From the NCBI GenBank assembly GCA_024345305.1, contig BRON01000001.1, forward strand, positions 2,232,001 to 2,296,000: DNA of 64,000 bases, given 5' to 3'. Both the position numbers and the translations under genes were made by a program. Position 1 is the first letter of the stretch. Every line of letters begins with the position of its first letter. Under the pieces are notes generated by a model. The model had not been told where the DNA came from. It did no database searches and saw only the letters and a program-made list of their open reading frames with translations. The DNA is from Mrakia gelida (taxonomy: Eukaryota; Basidiomycota; Tremellomycetes; Cystofilobasidiales; Mrakiaceae). This document shows positions 32,965 to 42,479 of this stretch, in pieces.

Positions 32965-35900
32965 TCAAGAAGCCAACCCGTCGCCGTCCCCACCCTGCTC
33001 CCTCTCCTCCGACGATCTCTTCCGATGACTCCCCTTCAGACGAGCGTTCTCCAGCTTGAGTTGATCGACCTCAGCTCTGAGGAAAGCCACTTGAGCATCT
33101 GCTCGTCAAGGGAAAGCGAACAGTCAGCCAAAAGAAGAGAGGGGCAAAAGAGAACGAGGGGAGACGCGTCGAGCGATTGAGTGCATAAGGGAGCGAGACG
33201 GACTTTTCGCTGCCAGCATCGACTTCTGCTCCTCGAGCGTGGGCTTCTTTCGACCACCTGAAGAAGAAGAGAGCGTTGAGTGGTGAGGAAAGTATGAAGA
33301 TGTAAGGTCTAGCGTCTGGTTCGATCTGGAGAGAGAAAGAAGGACTCGTGAGACGCTAGCTTGGTGGTCAAGATGTAGACGATGTATCGAGCTAACCTGG
33401 AGAGAGAAAGCTGTAGAAGTATAGAGAGAATATAAGTACACGACTGATGAAGAGAAGGAGAGTAGAAGATGAACGAACAAGGACTCGTGAGACGCTAGCT
33501 TGGTGGTCAAGATGTAGACGAGAGTAAGAAGGGAGGAGAGGGAAGTGAAAAAGGTTAAGGGAATAAGGCAGTGTGCGAAGAGAGAGAGAGCTAGCGAGAT
33601 TAGAAACTAGAGGAGCGAGCTCAGCAACCTATTCTACTGTAGAAAAGAAAGAAAGAGATACGCAAATCTTCACACCCCCCCAGCGGATCTCAACCTTGAA
33701 CCTCTTTTCCCTCCAACTTCACCAGCCCCCCCCATTTCCCTGAACCTCTCGAACTTGACCTTTCCTAGGGCCTTGGTGAGGATGTCCGATGGGTTGTCGT
33801 TCGTAGGAATCCATTTCGGTTCGATCACTCCGTTGATGTAGAGGTCGAATCCGATTCGAATCGACGTTCGAATGTGACGCGTCAACTTTCCGTGCGAACC
33901 CTTCTTGATGACGGCGACTGCTCCTTGGTTGTCGCACCAGGCGGGAACGGCGGTAGAGGTGTCGAGTCCAAGGCTCTCGAGGAGTTGTAGGATCCATTCG
34001 ATTTGAGTTGCTCCTCGAGAGAAGGCGATGAACTCTGCTTCCAGGACCGATTTCGACGAGCTGGCGATCTTCTTCGAGGACCAGTAGATAAGTGATCCCT
34101 CCCAGAATATCATGATTCCCATCGTTGACCTGCTGGTGGCGTGATCTCCGTTCCAGTCTGAGTCTGTGAAGACTTCGAGCCCATTCCCTGGTTGTCGACC
34201 TCCGAGAACGAGTCCCCAATCCGTCGTTCCTCGAAGGTAGTAGAGGATGTCGAGGATCGCGGACTTGTGTTTGGGACCGGGGTTGGACTGGAATCTCGAG
34301 CATTGGCTGAGAGCGAAGGAGATGTCGAATCGAGAGTTGTTGGCGAGGAACCAGAGGCATCCTAGGATCTCTCGAACGGGGAAGTCCTCCATCTCGGCGC
34401 GTTCGACTTCGTCTTTGGGTCCGTCTTCTGCCGAGAGTTGAAGATCCTCGTCCATTGGGGTTGATCTGTTCTTGTTGGGGATGAGGAGGTGGTTGAACTT
34501 ATCGAGAATCTCGAAGGAGTAGGGTTGTTGGGAGTACTCCATGGTGTTCGTCGTTCGATCTCTCTTGACGTCGACAGCGAGCATCCTTCCTGGATCGAGG
34601 TTCCCGAGGTCCTTGATGTCGTAGATCTTCTCGACTCCTTGGAATACGGCGTCCGCGATGGGTTTGGTAGGAGCTTTGATGACGAAGTCGTCGACGTAGA
34701 TGATCATCGCGACACGTCGACCATCTTTCCATCCCGTGTAGAGGCAGCAGTCGGCGAAGGACGCGACCAATTCCATCTTCTCGAGGTTTGCTGAAAAAGA
34801 CTTGTGAAAGGCTCGGGGTGACTGAGGGAGACCGTAGATTGCTCCGTGAACTTCGAGGACGATTGGTTCTCCGTACTCGTCTGTGTTGAATCCGGGAGGA
34901 GGTTTCATGTAGACCGGTTCCTCGAGCTGGGCGGTGATGAAGGCGGTAGAGACGTCTCCCTGTCGGAACTCCTCTCCTCTTGCGGCTCCGATGGCGAAGA
35001 AGAGACGACGAGTGGTAGCATCGCAGACGGGAGCGTAGGTTTCGAAGTAGTCGAGTCCTGGTCGAAGTTCGAATCCTCGAGCGACCCATCGACACTTGAA
35101 CCGAATGGTCTTGGGATCGAGTAAGTCCCTCTTGAGGGCAAACACCCAACGTCCGCTGACGAGCTTCTTCCCTTCTGGGACCTTCCTGAGGGTGATGGCA
35201 GCCCAAGCTTTGAGTCTCTCGAACGATCTGAGCTCCTCGTCCTTCGAGATGATCCATTCCTCTCGATAGGGACCGTTCATGGCTTCTTCCCAGGTTCGAG
35301 GGAGCTTCGGGAAGGGTCGATCTCCGATGTTGATGGTTCGGAAGGCGCAGTGCTCATAGTAGAAGGTGGTTGGAGTTCGTTTTGGGCGGGAGGGACGTTG
35401 TGGGGAAGTGGGATTGGGAGGTTTCGATTCGGTGAAGGGGAGAGGGTGATCGTACTGGCGAGGGTGGATAGCTGATGATGCTTCTGGTACCCAAGTCCAT
35501 CGTTTGGAGGCTGGGACTCGTCCTCTTGGAGGAGATGGAGATCGTGGAGGAGGTTGGTTTCCGTTGCGACGCGTTTCGTTTCGAGTTCTTCCTCGAATCC
35601 AATCTCCGCCGGAGACTGCTGGTGGATGGGGTGGACCGACTGGGATGGGTGGTGGTAGGACTGGTGGATCATCTGGGATTGGTGGTGGTGGTGGTGGAGG
35701 AGGTGGTAGTTCCTCTGGTGGTGGGAGAGCTTCGGAGGGAAGGTCCTCGAGTTCTGATGGACTCGACGGATTTTCCCCTCCTGAAGCAGGCTCCTCTCCT
35801 TCCTCGACCTCCTCCCCGCACTCCGATAAGGGCTCATCCGCCTTACCGGAATCCTCGTTGCCAAAAACTACTCCTCCTTCAACCTCCATCCCTTCCTTCT

Positions 35901-38900
35901 CCCAAGATCTCTTCTCCTTCTCCACCGTCTTCGACTTCCACGGCAGAGGTGACTTCTCGTCGACGAAGACTACACTCCTTCCAAAGAGGATCTTCCCATC
36001 CGAGACCTGTTGAAGACGATAGGCCTTCTTTCCGAACATCTCCTCTCCTGGACCGAGGTAAATGCACTCGATTCCTCGAGGATCGAACTTGTAGTATCCC
36101 TCGTTGTGGATGAAGGCGCGACTGCCGAAGAGGTGGAGTTGGGTGATGGGTTGTGGTATGCCTGTCCAGGCGTGGAGACGTTGTTTGGGGTGGGATGGGG
36201 AGAGTGGTGCTGCCGGAAGTCGTTCGAGGACGCGGAGAGCGAAGTTGAGGGCTTCTCCCCAGTATCGTTGAGAGAGTCCTGAATCGACGAGGACGGAGGT
36301 GATGAGGGATGTGAGGTACGCGATGGCTCGTTCGGCTTTGCCGTTCTGGGAGGAGTGCTTCGGGATGCTGGTTTCGTGACGGATTCCTCGTTCGAGGAAG
36401 TAGCTCTGGATCGTCGACGACGTGAATTCTCCTCCGTTGTCCGACCTGAAGGTTCCGAGTTTCTGGCCGCTCTCGCTCTCGGCTCGTGCGATCCAGTGGT
36501 TGAGGGTGGTTTCGGTGTCCGACTTCCTTTTTAAAGGGAAAGCCCAGTACATGTCGGTGAATTCGTCGACGAGGATGAGGAAGTATCGTTGACCGCTGAA
36601 GGTGGGAGATCGCATGGGGCCGGCGAGATCGCAGTGGACGAGTTGGAGTGGACGAGTGGTGATGCGAGTGGAGGTAGGGTAGGGATGACGTTTGATTTTG
36701 GACTTGATGCAGTTGATGCAGGGTCGATTGAGAGCTTGCTCGATGAGGGGAGTGGAGAAATAGGTGGGGAGAACGTTGAGATCTCGAAGTTTCAAGATCA
36801 TTTTGAGCGAAGCGTGAGCCATGCCTCTATGGGTAAAAATGATCTCTTCGATAATCTCGTCATCGCTCCTCGCAGCCCTACAACTCTCCTCCCCACGCCC
36901 TCAGTTCGATCCCCAGATCTCCTTCCCGGTCTTCGACTTGATCTCGAAGATCGTTCCAACCATCTTCGTCTCAAGGAAGAGTTTCCCATCCTTGGTGTAG
37001 ACGGCGAGGGAGGGTTCTCCAGCGGCGGTTCGTCGAGTTCCGAGGTTGTAGCCAGCGGAGAGGAGTGCTCCGACGGAGAGGAGGGTAACATCCAGAGCTG
37101 GAACGAAGAGGGTGTTCTTAAGGTGGTGGACGATTTCCTTTCCGTCGACGACGGTCCTGAAAGGAAGGGTTCCGATTCCCTTGATCTCGATCCGATCTCC
37201 GTTCGCGATAGTGATGGAGCTGGGTTGAGGAAGAGGTCGAAGGTCGAGGAAGGCGTTCTCGTCGCCGCAGGTGTGGGAGGAGGCTGCTGAGTCGAGAAGG
37301 ATGGGATCTTCCGATCTCCTGGTGGTGATGGAGCGACACGCGATGTTGGTGGAGTAGGAGCATCGGTACATGGGTGGGTTGGATTGGTTGTTCGAGGAGT
37401 GGTCATGTTCGCAACAGCTCTGGTGAGTGGTTGCTCGGGCGTCGTTCCTAGCCGGTCGATGGTGACCTGGTCGGAGGTGAGGGTTTTGGACCCAGCAGAG
37501 GAGTGGTTGATGCTTCCATCGGAGGTTGAGGGCCTTGCAGTGAGTGCAGGTGGGTCCTGAGTACGGCGACGACGAGGTTGTTGGCGACGACGTTGCTGCT
37601 GCTCCTCGAGTGGTTCCTCCGTCTCGAACCTTGACAAAAGCGAGCCATCCAGGGTCGGTGCAGTCGACGAGGTAGTGTCCGAGCTGTTGACAGGCGTTGC
37701 ATTTGGAGGTCGCGCTCGCTCGAAGGAGGGATCCAGGGGAGACTCCGAGATCGACGACGGCGTTTTGACTTTGGACTTCGAGGGTGAGAGCTGACTTAAA
37801 CGTGCTCATCTTCCATTCCGAGGGTTTGGTGTTGGTTCCGAGGAAGACTGTCCTGAACGTAGCGTAGAGAGGTCCGAGCTGGTGGAGGAGATGGTTGACG
37901 ACGAAGGTTTCCTTAACGAAGTCTCCGAGTTCTCCTGAGCCTGGGAGTGACTTGGCTCGAGTGAGGAGGGATTCGAATTCTCGTAGGCTTTTGAGCGAAT
38001 CGGTTCCGAACTTGAAGTTCATGATGTCTAGCATCGCCTTGTTGATGAGGGCGGGACCGACTCCGACGAACTCCTCCTCGAGGTCCTCGATGAGCTCCTT
38101 CGCTCCCATTTCCATCCTCGATCCCGATTTGGTTTCCTCTGCCATGAGGAGCCTGATGGAGAACCCTACGGCATTCGACTCCTTGCTCCAGACGGCGTGG
38201 GCGATGAGGGAAGCAGCGTATCCAGCGGCGGTGGCATCGGCGAGGAGAGGGTCGACGTTTGTGAGGGCTGAGATCGTCTCGTCCGCCGCCAGAGCACTCC
38301 TGAGCGAGCTCTTCCAGGTAATGAAGTTCGATCCGTCGGGCTCGAGCTGGTTCCTGCCTCCTGAGGTGAGTAGCTTGATGTATTGGGTGCTGGGCGCCAT
38401 GATGGGAGAGACGATGGAGAGGTTTGGGTAGTCGAGCGGGAGTTGGACGAAGTGGAAGGGAAGAAGAGCGAGGAGGTGGTCGAGCTCGAGGGAGGGAAGG
38501 AGGGAAGGAAGGACGGAGGACGTCGTGGAGGTTCTGGTGCTGGTATCCTTCGATGGGGAAGGTTGGTTGGTTCCTGGTTATTGCTCTCAAGCAATCAGAC
38601 TCTTAATCTATGAAGATGTAAGGTCTAGCGTCTGGTTCGATCTGGAGAGAGAAAGAAGGACTCGTGAGACGCTAGCTTGGTGGTCAAGATGTAGACGATG
38701 TATCGAGCTAACCTGGAGAGAGAAAGCTGTAGAAGTATAGAGAGAATATAAGTACACGACTGATGAAGAGAAGGAGAGTAGAAGATGAACGAACAAGGAC
38801 TCGTGAGACGCTAGCTTGGTGGTCAAGATGTAGACGAGAGTAAGAAGGGAGGAGAGGGAAGTGAAAAAGGTTAAGGGAATAAGGCAGTGTGCGAAGAGAG

Positions 38901-39636
38901 AGAGAGCTAGCGAGATTAGAAACTAGAGGAGCGAGCTCAGCAACCTATTCTACTGTAGAAAAGAAAGAAAGAGATACGCAAATCTTCACAGAAAGTCAGT
39001 TTCGAGAAACGAGACGGGCTTGATAAGCACGAGAGGACGACGTGTTCGCTCGAGCTCGACGAGACGGAGGCGACGGCAAAGGAACGAACTCACCTCCTCG
39101 ACTACTTCCTCCTCCTCCCCAGTCCCTCACCTCGTAGTCTCCCATCTCACGAGGAACACTCCCATCAGGCGAACTGCTCCTCCTTTCGGACGAACCCACG
39201 TCGACGTCCTCCTCTTCCTCCTCCTCGTCCAACCGCTCCTCTTCTTGTCCGTTCCATCCTGACGGTCCAGCATCGCCTTGATCTGGAGGATGGTTGTCGA
39301 AGTATCCTTGTGAAGCGTGACGATGAGGGACGGGAGTGTCGTTGAGATGGGAGGAGGAGGTGATGGTGGAGGAGGACGAGCTGCAGCGAGCTCGGTTTCG
39401 AGGTCGGAGGAAATGTGATGAAGAGGAGGAAGGGTTGGTGCTGGTGTTGGCGGCAAGAGGGCCAGGTTGGTCTGTTGAGGAGAGCGAAAGGCACGAGAGA
39501 AAAAGGTCAGAAATACCTCAGCTCCTTGAAAAGGCGAGGCAAGGGAGAAGAGGAGGGCGAGCTCACTCGTTTGGTTCGATCCCTCCTCCTCCTCCTCCCC
39601 CTGTCCCTCGTCAGACGCGTCCAGGCTCGCAGGCAT
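32965..39636 (-). CDS. bZIP-related protein split by a retrotransposon-bearing intron
   Basis: The ATG at 39634-39636 begins MPASLDASDEGQGEEEEEGS. The second exon (about 39094-39473) encodes a Ser/Pro-rich and then acidic region (poly-Glu, DVDVGSSERR) ending RDWGGGGSSRG. The intron from 39093 to 33258 contains the copia element. The next exon continues in frame as GGRKKPTLEEQKSMLAAK, and the last gives DAQVAFLRAEVDQLKLENAR and a basic tail to TGA 32965-32967. The C-terminal helix aligns with the zipper of the neighbouring gene (39909-41224), with the same intron positions. The basic region lacks the N-x-x-x-x-R-A-F-R-E-R core, so direct DNA binding is doubtful. It is probably a tandem paralogue of that gene. 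Intron length without the insert would be about 133 nt. Confidence 0.6.
33293..33674 (-). repeat. 3' LTR of the copia element
   Basis: In element orientation it begins TGTGAAGAT and ends ATCTTCATA, a near-perfect 9-bp terminal inverted repeat. The end is TA rather than the usual CA. It contains an internal 43-nt direct repeat at 33340-33382 and 33479-33521. The stop codon of pol falls in the first bases of this LTR. Confidence 0.95.
33670..36900 (-). CDS. Copia Pol: integrase, reverse transcriptase, RNase H
   Basis: This frame continues in phase from gag after the TGA at 36901-36903; the first Met is at 36822. The integrase zinc finger reads H-x4-H (HRGMAH) and C-x2-C (CINC). The catalytic core has HCDLAGPM, then FRSDNGGEF, then a Glu in QNGKAERAI. 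A Pro-rich hinge follows (about 35640-35720), then RT with WVFALKRD, DVSTAFITAQLEEPVYM and the active site YVDD (IIYVDDFVI). RNase H/ribonuclease-like landmarks are FTDSDWNGD, WSSKKIASSSKSVLEAEFIA and DNPSDILTKAL. No internal stop or frameshift was seen over about 1,050 codons from the Met. The stop TGA lies inside the 3' LTR. The first zinc-finger His lies upstream of the Met, so pol is probably made by fusion with gag. Confidence 0.92.
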   Translation of the reverse strand, partial: GRGEESCRAARSDDEIIEEIIFTHRGMAHASLKMILKLRDLNVLPTYFSTPLIEQALNRPCINCIKSKIKRHPYPTSTRITTRPLQLVHCDLAGPMRSPTFSGQRYFLILVDEFTDMYWAFPLKRKSDTETTLNHWIARAESESGQKLGTFRSDNGGEFTSSTIQSYFLERGIRHETSIPKHSSQNGKAERAIAYLTSLITSVLVDSGLSQRYWGEALNFALRVLERLPAAPLSPSHPKQRLHAWTGIPQPITQLHLFGSRAFIHNEGYYKFDPRGIECIYLGPGEEMFGKKAYRLQQVSDGKILFGRSVVFVDEKSPLPWKSKTVEKEKRSWEKEGMEVEGGVVFGNEDSGKADEPLSECGEEVEEGEEPASGGENPSSPSELEDLPSEALPPPEELPPPPPPPPPIPDDPPVLPPPIPVGPPHPPAVSGGDWIRGRTRNETRRNGNQPPPRSPSPPRGRVPASKRWTWVPEASSAIHPRQYDHPLPFTESKPPNPTSPQRPSRPKRTPTTFYYEHCAFRTINIGDRPFPKLPRTWEEAMNGPYREEWIISKDEELRSFERLKAWAAITLRKVPEGKKLVSGRWVFALKRDLLDPKTIRFKCRWVARGFELRPGLDYFETYAPVCDATTRRLFFAIGAARGEEFRQGDVSTAFITAQLEEPVYMKPPPGFNTDEYGEPIVLEVHGAIYGLPQSPRAFHKSFSANLEKMELVASFADCCLYTGWKDGRRVAMIIYVDDFVIKAPTKPIADAVFQGVEKIYDIKDLGNLDPGRMLAVDVKRDRTTNTMEYSQQPYSFEILDKFNHLLIPNKNRSTPMDEDLQLSAEDGPKDEVERAEMEDFPVREILGCLWFLANNSRFDISFALSQCSRFQSNPGPKHKSAILDILYYLRGTTDWGLVLGGRQPGNGLEVFTDSDWNGDHATSRSTMGIMIFWEGSLIYWSSKKIASSSKSVLEAEFIAFSRGATQIEWILQLLESLGLDTSTAVPAWCDNQGAVAVIKKGSHGKLTRHIRTSIRIGFDLYINGVIEPKWIPTNDNPSDILTKALGKVKFERFREMGGAGEVGGKRGSRLRSAGGV
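33675..33681 (-). other. Polypurine tract
   Basis: Seven G in element orientation lie directly upstream of the 3' LTR, at the expected plus-strand priming position. The pol reading frame runs through it. Confidence 0.7.
36901..38400 (-). CDS. Copia Gag and protease
   Basis: ATG at 38398-38400 gives MAPSTQYIKLLTSGGRNQLE and GSNFITWKSSLRSALAADET, typical of the DUF4219/UBN2-like copia Gag start. The capsid-like helical part contains IDLEEEF-type and LREFESLL motifs. A zinc knuckle CNACQQLGHYLVDC (C-x2-C-x4-H-x4-C) is followed by a His/Cys-rich linker. The aspartic protease active site is LLDSAAS, followed by the flap region IANGDRIEIKGIG. The frame ends ...TGKEIWGSN, TGA (36901-36903), then continues in phase into the pre-integrase region. 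Confidence 0.92.
   Translation of the reverse strand: MAPSTQYIKLLTSGGRNQLEPDGSNFITWKSSLRSALAADETISALTNVDPLLADATAAGYAASLIAHAVWSKESNAVGFSIRLLMAEETKSGSRMEMGAKELIEDLEEEFVGVGPALINKAMLDIMNFKFGTDSLKSLREFESLLTRAKSLPGSGELGDFVKETFVVNHLLHQLGPLYATFRTVFLGTNTKPSEWKMSTFKSALTLEVQSQNAVVDLGVSPGSLLRASATSKCNACQQLGHYLVDCTDPGWLAFVKVRDGGTTRGAAATSSPTTSSSPYSGPTCTHCKALNLRWKHQPLLCWVQNPHLRPGHHRPARNDARATTHQSCCEHDHSSNNQSNPPMYRCSYSTNIACRSITTRRSEDPILLDSAASSHTCGDENAFLDLRPLPQPSSITIANGDRIEIKGIGTLPFRTVVDGKEIVHHLKNTLFVPALDVTLLSVGALLSAGYNLGTRRTAAGEPSLAVYTKDGKLFLETKMVGTIFEIKSKTGKEIWGSN
38588..38608 (-). other. Primer-binding site matching an internal part of tRNA-Lys(CUU)
   Basis: Read on the + strand, GCAATCAGACTCTTAATC resembles the D-stem/anticodon arm of a eukaryotic tRNA-Lys(CUU), with the anticodon loop GACTCTTAATC. 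The reverse complement directly follows the 5' LTR in element orientation. Copia of Drosophila is primed by a half-molecule of initiator tRNA-Met, so an internally cleaved tRNA-Lys primer is the natural reading. This uses remembered tRNA-Lys anticodon-arm sequence, not an alignment. Confidence 0.65.
38609..38990 (-). repeat. 5' LTR of the copia element
   Basis: No mismatch to the 3' LTR was found when the two were read side by side. An AGAGAATATAAGTACACG stretch could be the promoter region. Transcription would run toward lower coordinates. Confidence 0.95.
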
Positions 39637-39908
39637 CTTCTTCGTCGCAGCGGCAAGAACGAGAAAATAAGAGAGGGGTCAGATCCTTGAAGATCTGCAT
39701 GGTGGAGAGAGAAACACACGGACCTCGTCGAAGAAGGAGAAGAGGAAAGAAGAAAGAGTCGAGCTGACGTCCTCTCCCTTTCTCTTCGAGAGGGTGAGAG
39801 ACACGCGTCCCTGGGAAAACGTTTCTGACTAACGGGACCTTTTCGCCGGGGATCAAGAGTTCGAAGTTTAAGGCATCTATAGAAGGCTCAAAGAAAGCAA
39901 AGAGTCGA

Positions 39909-41224
39909 TCAATTGGAGGAGGCCGACGAGGACGAACGCGACTCGAGCTTTCGCTTGAGGTCGGCATTTTCTTGAGTGAGATCGAGGAGTTGGGCTCTGA
40001 GGCGAGCTACTTCTGCGTCTGCGAAGAGAGAAGGGTGGGAAAAGGAGGCAGAGGAAGGTCAGTCGAATGTCGGACGTGTCCCGGAGGGAGAGCCATGAGG
40101 TCCGCATGAAACTAAGGAGGGGACGCGACGTTCTCGTCCCTCCGAGATCTTGACCCTGACGACCAGCTCTCTTCAAGATACCGGAGAAAGCATCGAAGAA
40201 AAGGCTGAGACGAGAAGAATGAGAATCAAACTCACCTCGCTCTTCGAGAAGAGATTGCTGGGTGTCCAGGACGGCCTTCTGTCGCTCCCGAAACGCTCGA
40301 GCACCTGTCGAACGAAAGGAACAGCGAAGAGGAGGTCAGGACTGATAATTTTTTGAATCAGTACTGGAGCTTCGAGGTGGTGGACTCACTGTTCCTGTTC
40401 GTTGCTCTTCGTCGCTCCTTTCGAGCCTTCTCCTCGTCGACAACCGAGTCCTCTCCTGCCGACCTGTCCTCCTGTGACGCTGAGTGCTGACCGACATCCT
40501 GACTCGGCGAGGAGGAGCTCCCACTCCTCTGACTACGGTCCTCCTCTCGCGGTGATGGGTGTTGAGCGGGAAGGAAGGAGTTGCTGGATGTTGAGGTCGA
40601 CGCGACGTTCGAGTCGAGGGCCGCGTAGTAAGGGAAGGCGAACGGGAACTGGCGAGGATCGACGATGGAGGAGAACGACGAGGATGATGAGGGGTGTAGA
40701 GAAGGGGTTTGATTTAGGTAGGGCCGTAGGAAGTAAGAGGGGTAGGAGGAGGAAGCGAAGGGAGGTCCATCGTCGGGCAGCTGAGGTCGACGCGCTCCTG
40801 TGATTTCGAACGAGAACCAAAGAGAGAATAAGTCAGATTTTCCGAAGGTCAATTCCATCTGAAGGCTCATTCGACTATTTTGAGAGCATTTGAGCTCACC
40901 TTCGGACGATCCTATGGGCTGAGATAGCAGAGCCGAGAAACTCGTCTCTCCGTCGTCCCCTCCCACCCGACTCGACTCTCCTCCTCCTCCAAACGAACCC
41001 CATGGGTGCTGCATTCCGAGGTCTTGGTACGACCTTTGCGGTGAAGGAGGCAAGAAGGGAAGGTCGAAGGAGGTAGGCTCGTTTTGAAAGTCGAACGGAG
41101 AGAAAGGAAGCAGAGGCGGTGGTGGAGGAGGAGCTGCTGGAGGCGAGTTGAGACCGAACGCGACGTCCCAGGGTAGGAAGAACTGATCTTCTTGGTCTTG
41201 AGCTTCGAGTTGCTGCTGATCCAT
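39909..41224 (-). CDS. bZIP transcription factor with Yap/Pap1-like basic region
   Basis: The ATG at 41222-41224 (CCC-ATG-G context) gives MDQQQLEAQDQEDQFFLPWD, then Pro/Ser-rich activation-type sequence (FDLPFLPPSPQRSYQDLGMQ). The bZIP spans three exons: KARKERRRATNRN, then SARAFRERQKAVLDTQQSLL, then DAEVARLRAQLLDLTQENAD ending KRKLESRSSSSASSN and TGA 39909-39911. The basic core N-R-N-S-A-R-A-F-R-E-R has the same spacing as the Yap/Pap1 N-R-x-x-x-R-A-F-R-E-R motif. No paired Cys-rich redox domain was seen. The zipper is short. The adjacent gene 32965-39636 shares its C-terminal architecture. Confidence 0.75.
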
Positions 41225-42479
41225 GGGAACGTTGTGATGAGTCAAGGAAGGAGGGAGGGAGGGAACGAAGGAGGTGGTCGCGAGAGAAGGAAGGGAAAGC
41301 TCACTGATCAAGTTGAGGTTCTCTCCGCTCTTTTCGGCGATCGAAGCTCTGAAGTTATCGAGCTATGACGAAGACCGTTGACCGCTGCTGTATAAGACGG
41401 TGGTGGTGATTGATAAGAGGACGAGGCAGGGCTGGACAGAGCTGTAGAAAAAGCAAGCGAGGGCAGACGGTCATGCAGCGGCGATTGAGTCAGCGCGGTC
41501 GAGCGGGAAAAAATGGAGAGTGACGGTGCCTGTCGCCTCGAGGCAGGAAGGGCTGATGGTGACAGAGGGGTGGGAAGCGAGAGGGTAAGCGAGGCGAAGA
41601 AACGGTGGGCGAAGGAGAGGGAAGGAGGTAGGAAATGAGTGTCAAAAAGGAAGGAAGGAGAAGCGAGCTCACCTTCAACGTTCGACGCTGAGCCTCGAGA
41701 ACGACCGTCCCAGACGAATTTGACGATCAAAAAATAGTCCAGTCGAGATGAGCAAGGCTCAAGGTAACTTGCGAGGTCATTAGAGCGACTGTTGGGCTGG
41801 TGTTTTAGCAAGGAAGGGGGGAAAGAGACCGCCGAGCGAGCTCGATCCATCTCCTTCTCTTCTCCCCTTCCCTCCCTACTTTTGGCTGCTTCAAGCTTCT
41901 TGCTGGTCCTACTTCCGATACAAGGAATCGAAAGTGAAGAAATCTGTCCCTGCTTTGCATCCTGAAGTCCTGGGGCGACGAGGTGGGAGGAGGGAAGGAA
42001 GGGAGAAGGAGGAGTAGCAGCGAGATTGTGGTTGGGGTCGAAGCTGAGCTGGCGATTCCTCCCGTCTCCTCGTTCGATCTCGCAAAGTTTGACTTTCAAA
42101 ACGACACTAGAGTCTCAGAGCTCCGGAGGTGACTAAGAAAAAGGCCAGTCTCTAGACGTACTGCGAACAAATGTAGCAAGAGAAACTTCACCGAACGGAC
42201 GCGTCCGTCTCAGCCACCTCGCCCGTCTCTTTCGTTTCGCGTTCAGAGGTCAAGGCTCAGCCAGTTTATAAGATCTAACGGTATCTCGTTTGTCTCCCAA
42301 ATATATCAGTCTTTCAAATTCCTGCCTTTCGAAAGGGAGGGAAGGGAACGAAACAAAAGCTCAGCTCGACGCGTCGCGTCCCGCCCATTCCTCGACTCGT
42401 TCGCTCCTCGATAAGCACTCACGGAGACCTCAGCCCTATTAAGAGTACCCCGTATATCCAACATCCATCCTCCAGCCTC
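41225..42479. other. Upstream region of the bZIP gene
   Basis: About 1.25 kb. A minus-strand donor-like site (GTGAGC below 41668) and a CTGAC near 41490 suggest a 5' UTR intron of the bZIP gene. No convincing protein-coding exon was found. Confidence 0.4.

Larger units (their letters stand above)
33293..38990 (-). mobile_element. Complete Ty1/copia LTR retrotransposon (5,698 bp)
   Basis: Two 382-bp LTRs (33293-33674 and 38609-38990) look identical by eye. They flank a gag-protease reading frame and an integrase-RT-RNase H reading frame, both on the - strand, in the copia order (integrase before RT). A 5-bp target-site duplication GAAAG lies at 33288-33292 and 38991-38995. A primer-binding site abuts the 5' LTR and a C7/G7 polypurine tract abuts the 3' LTR. 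Identical LTRs, an intact TSD and long open frames indicate a very recent insertion. The element sits in an intron of a host bZIP-related gene, in the same orientation as that gene. Confidence 0.95.

Noticed and set aside
38588..38610. tRNA-Lys-like sequence as a tRNA gene
   Set aside because: Only the anticodon-arm part is present and it abuts the LTR; no acceptor or T-arm follows. It is a primer-binding site.
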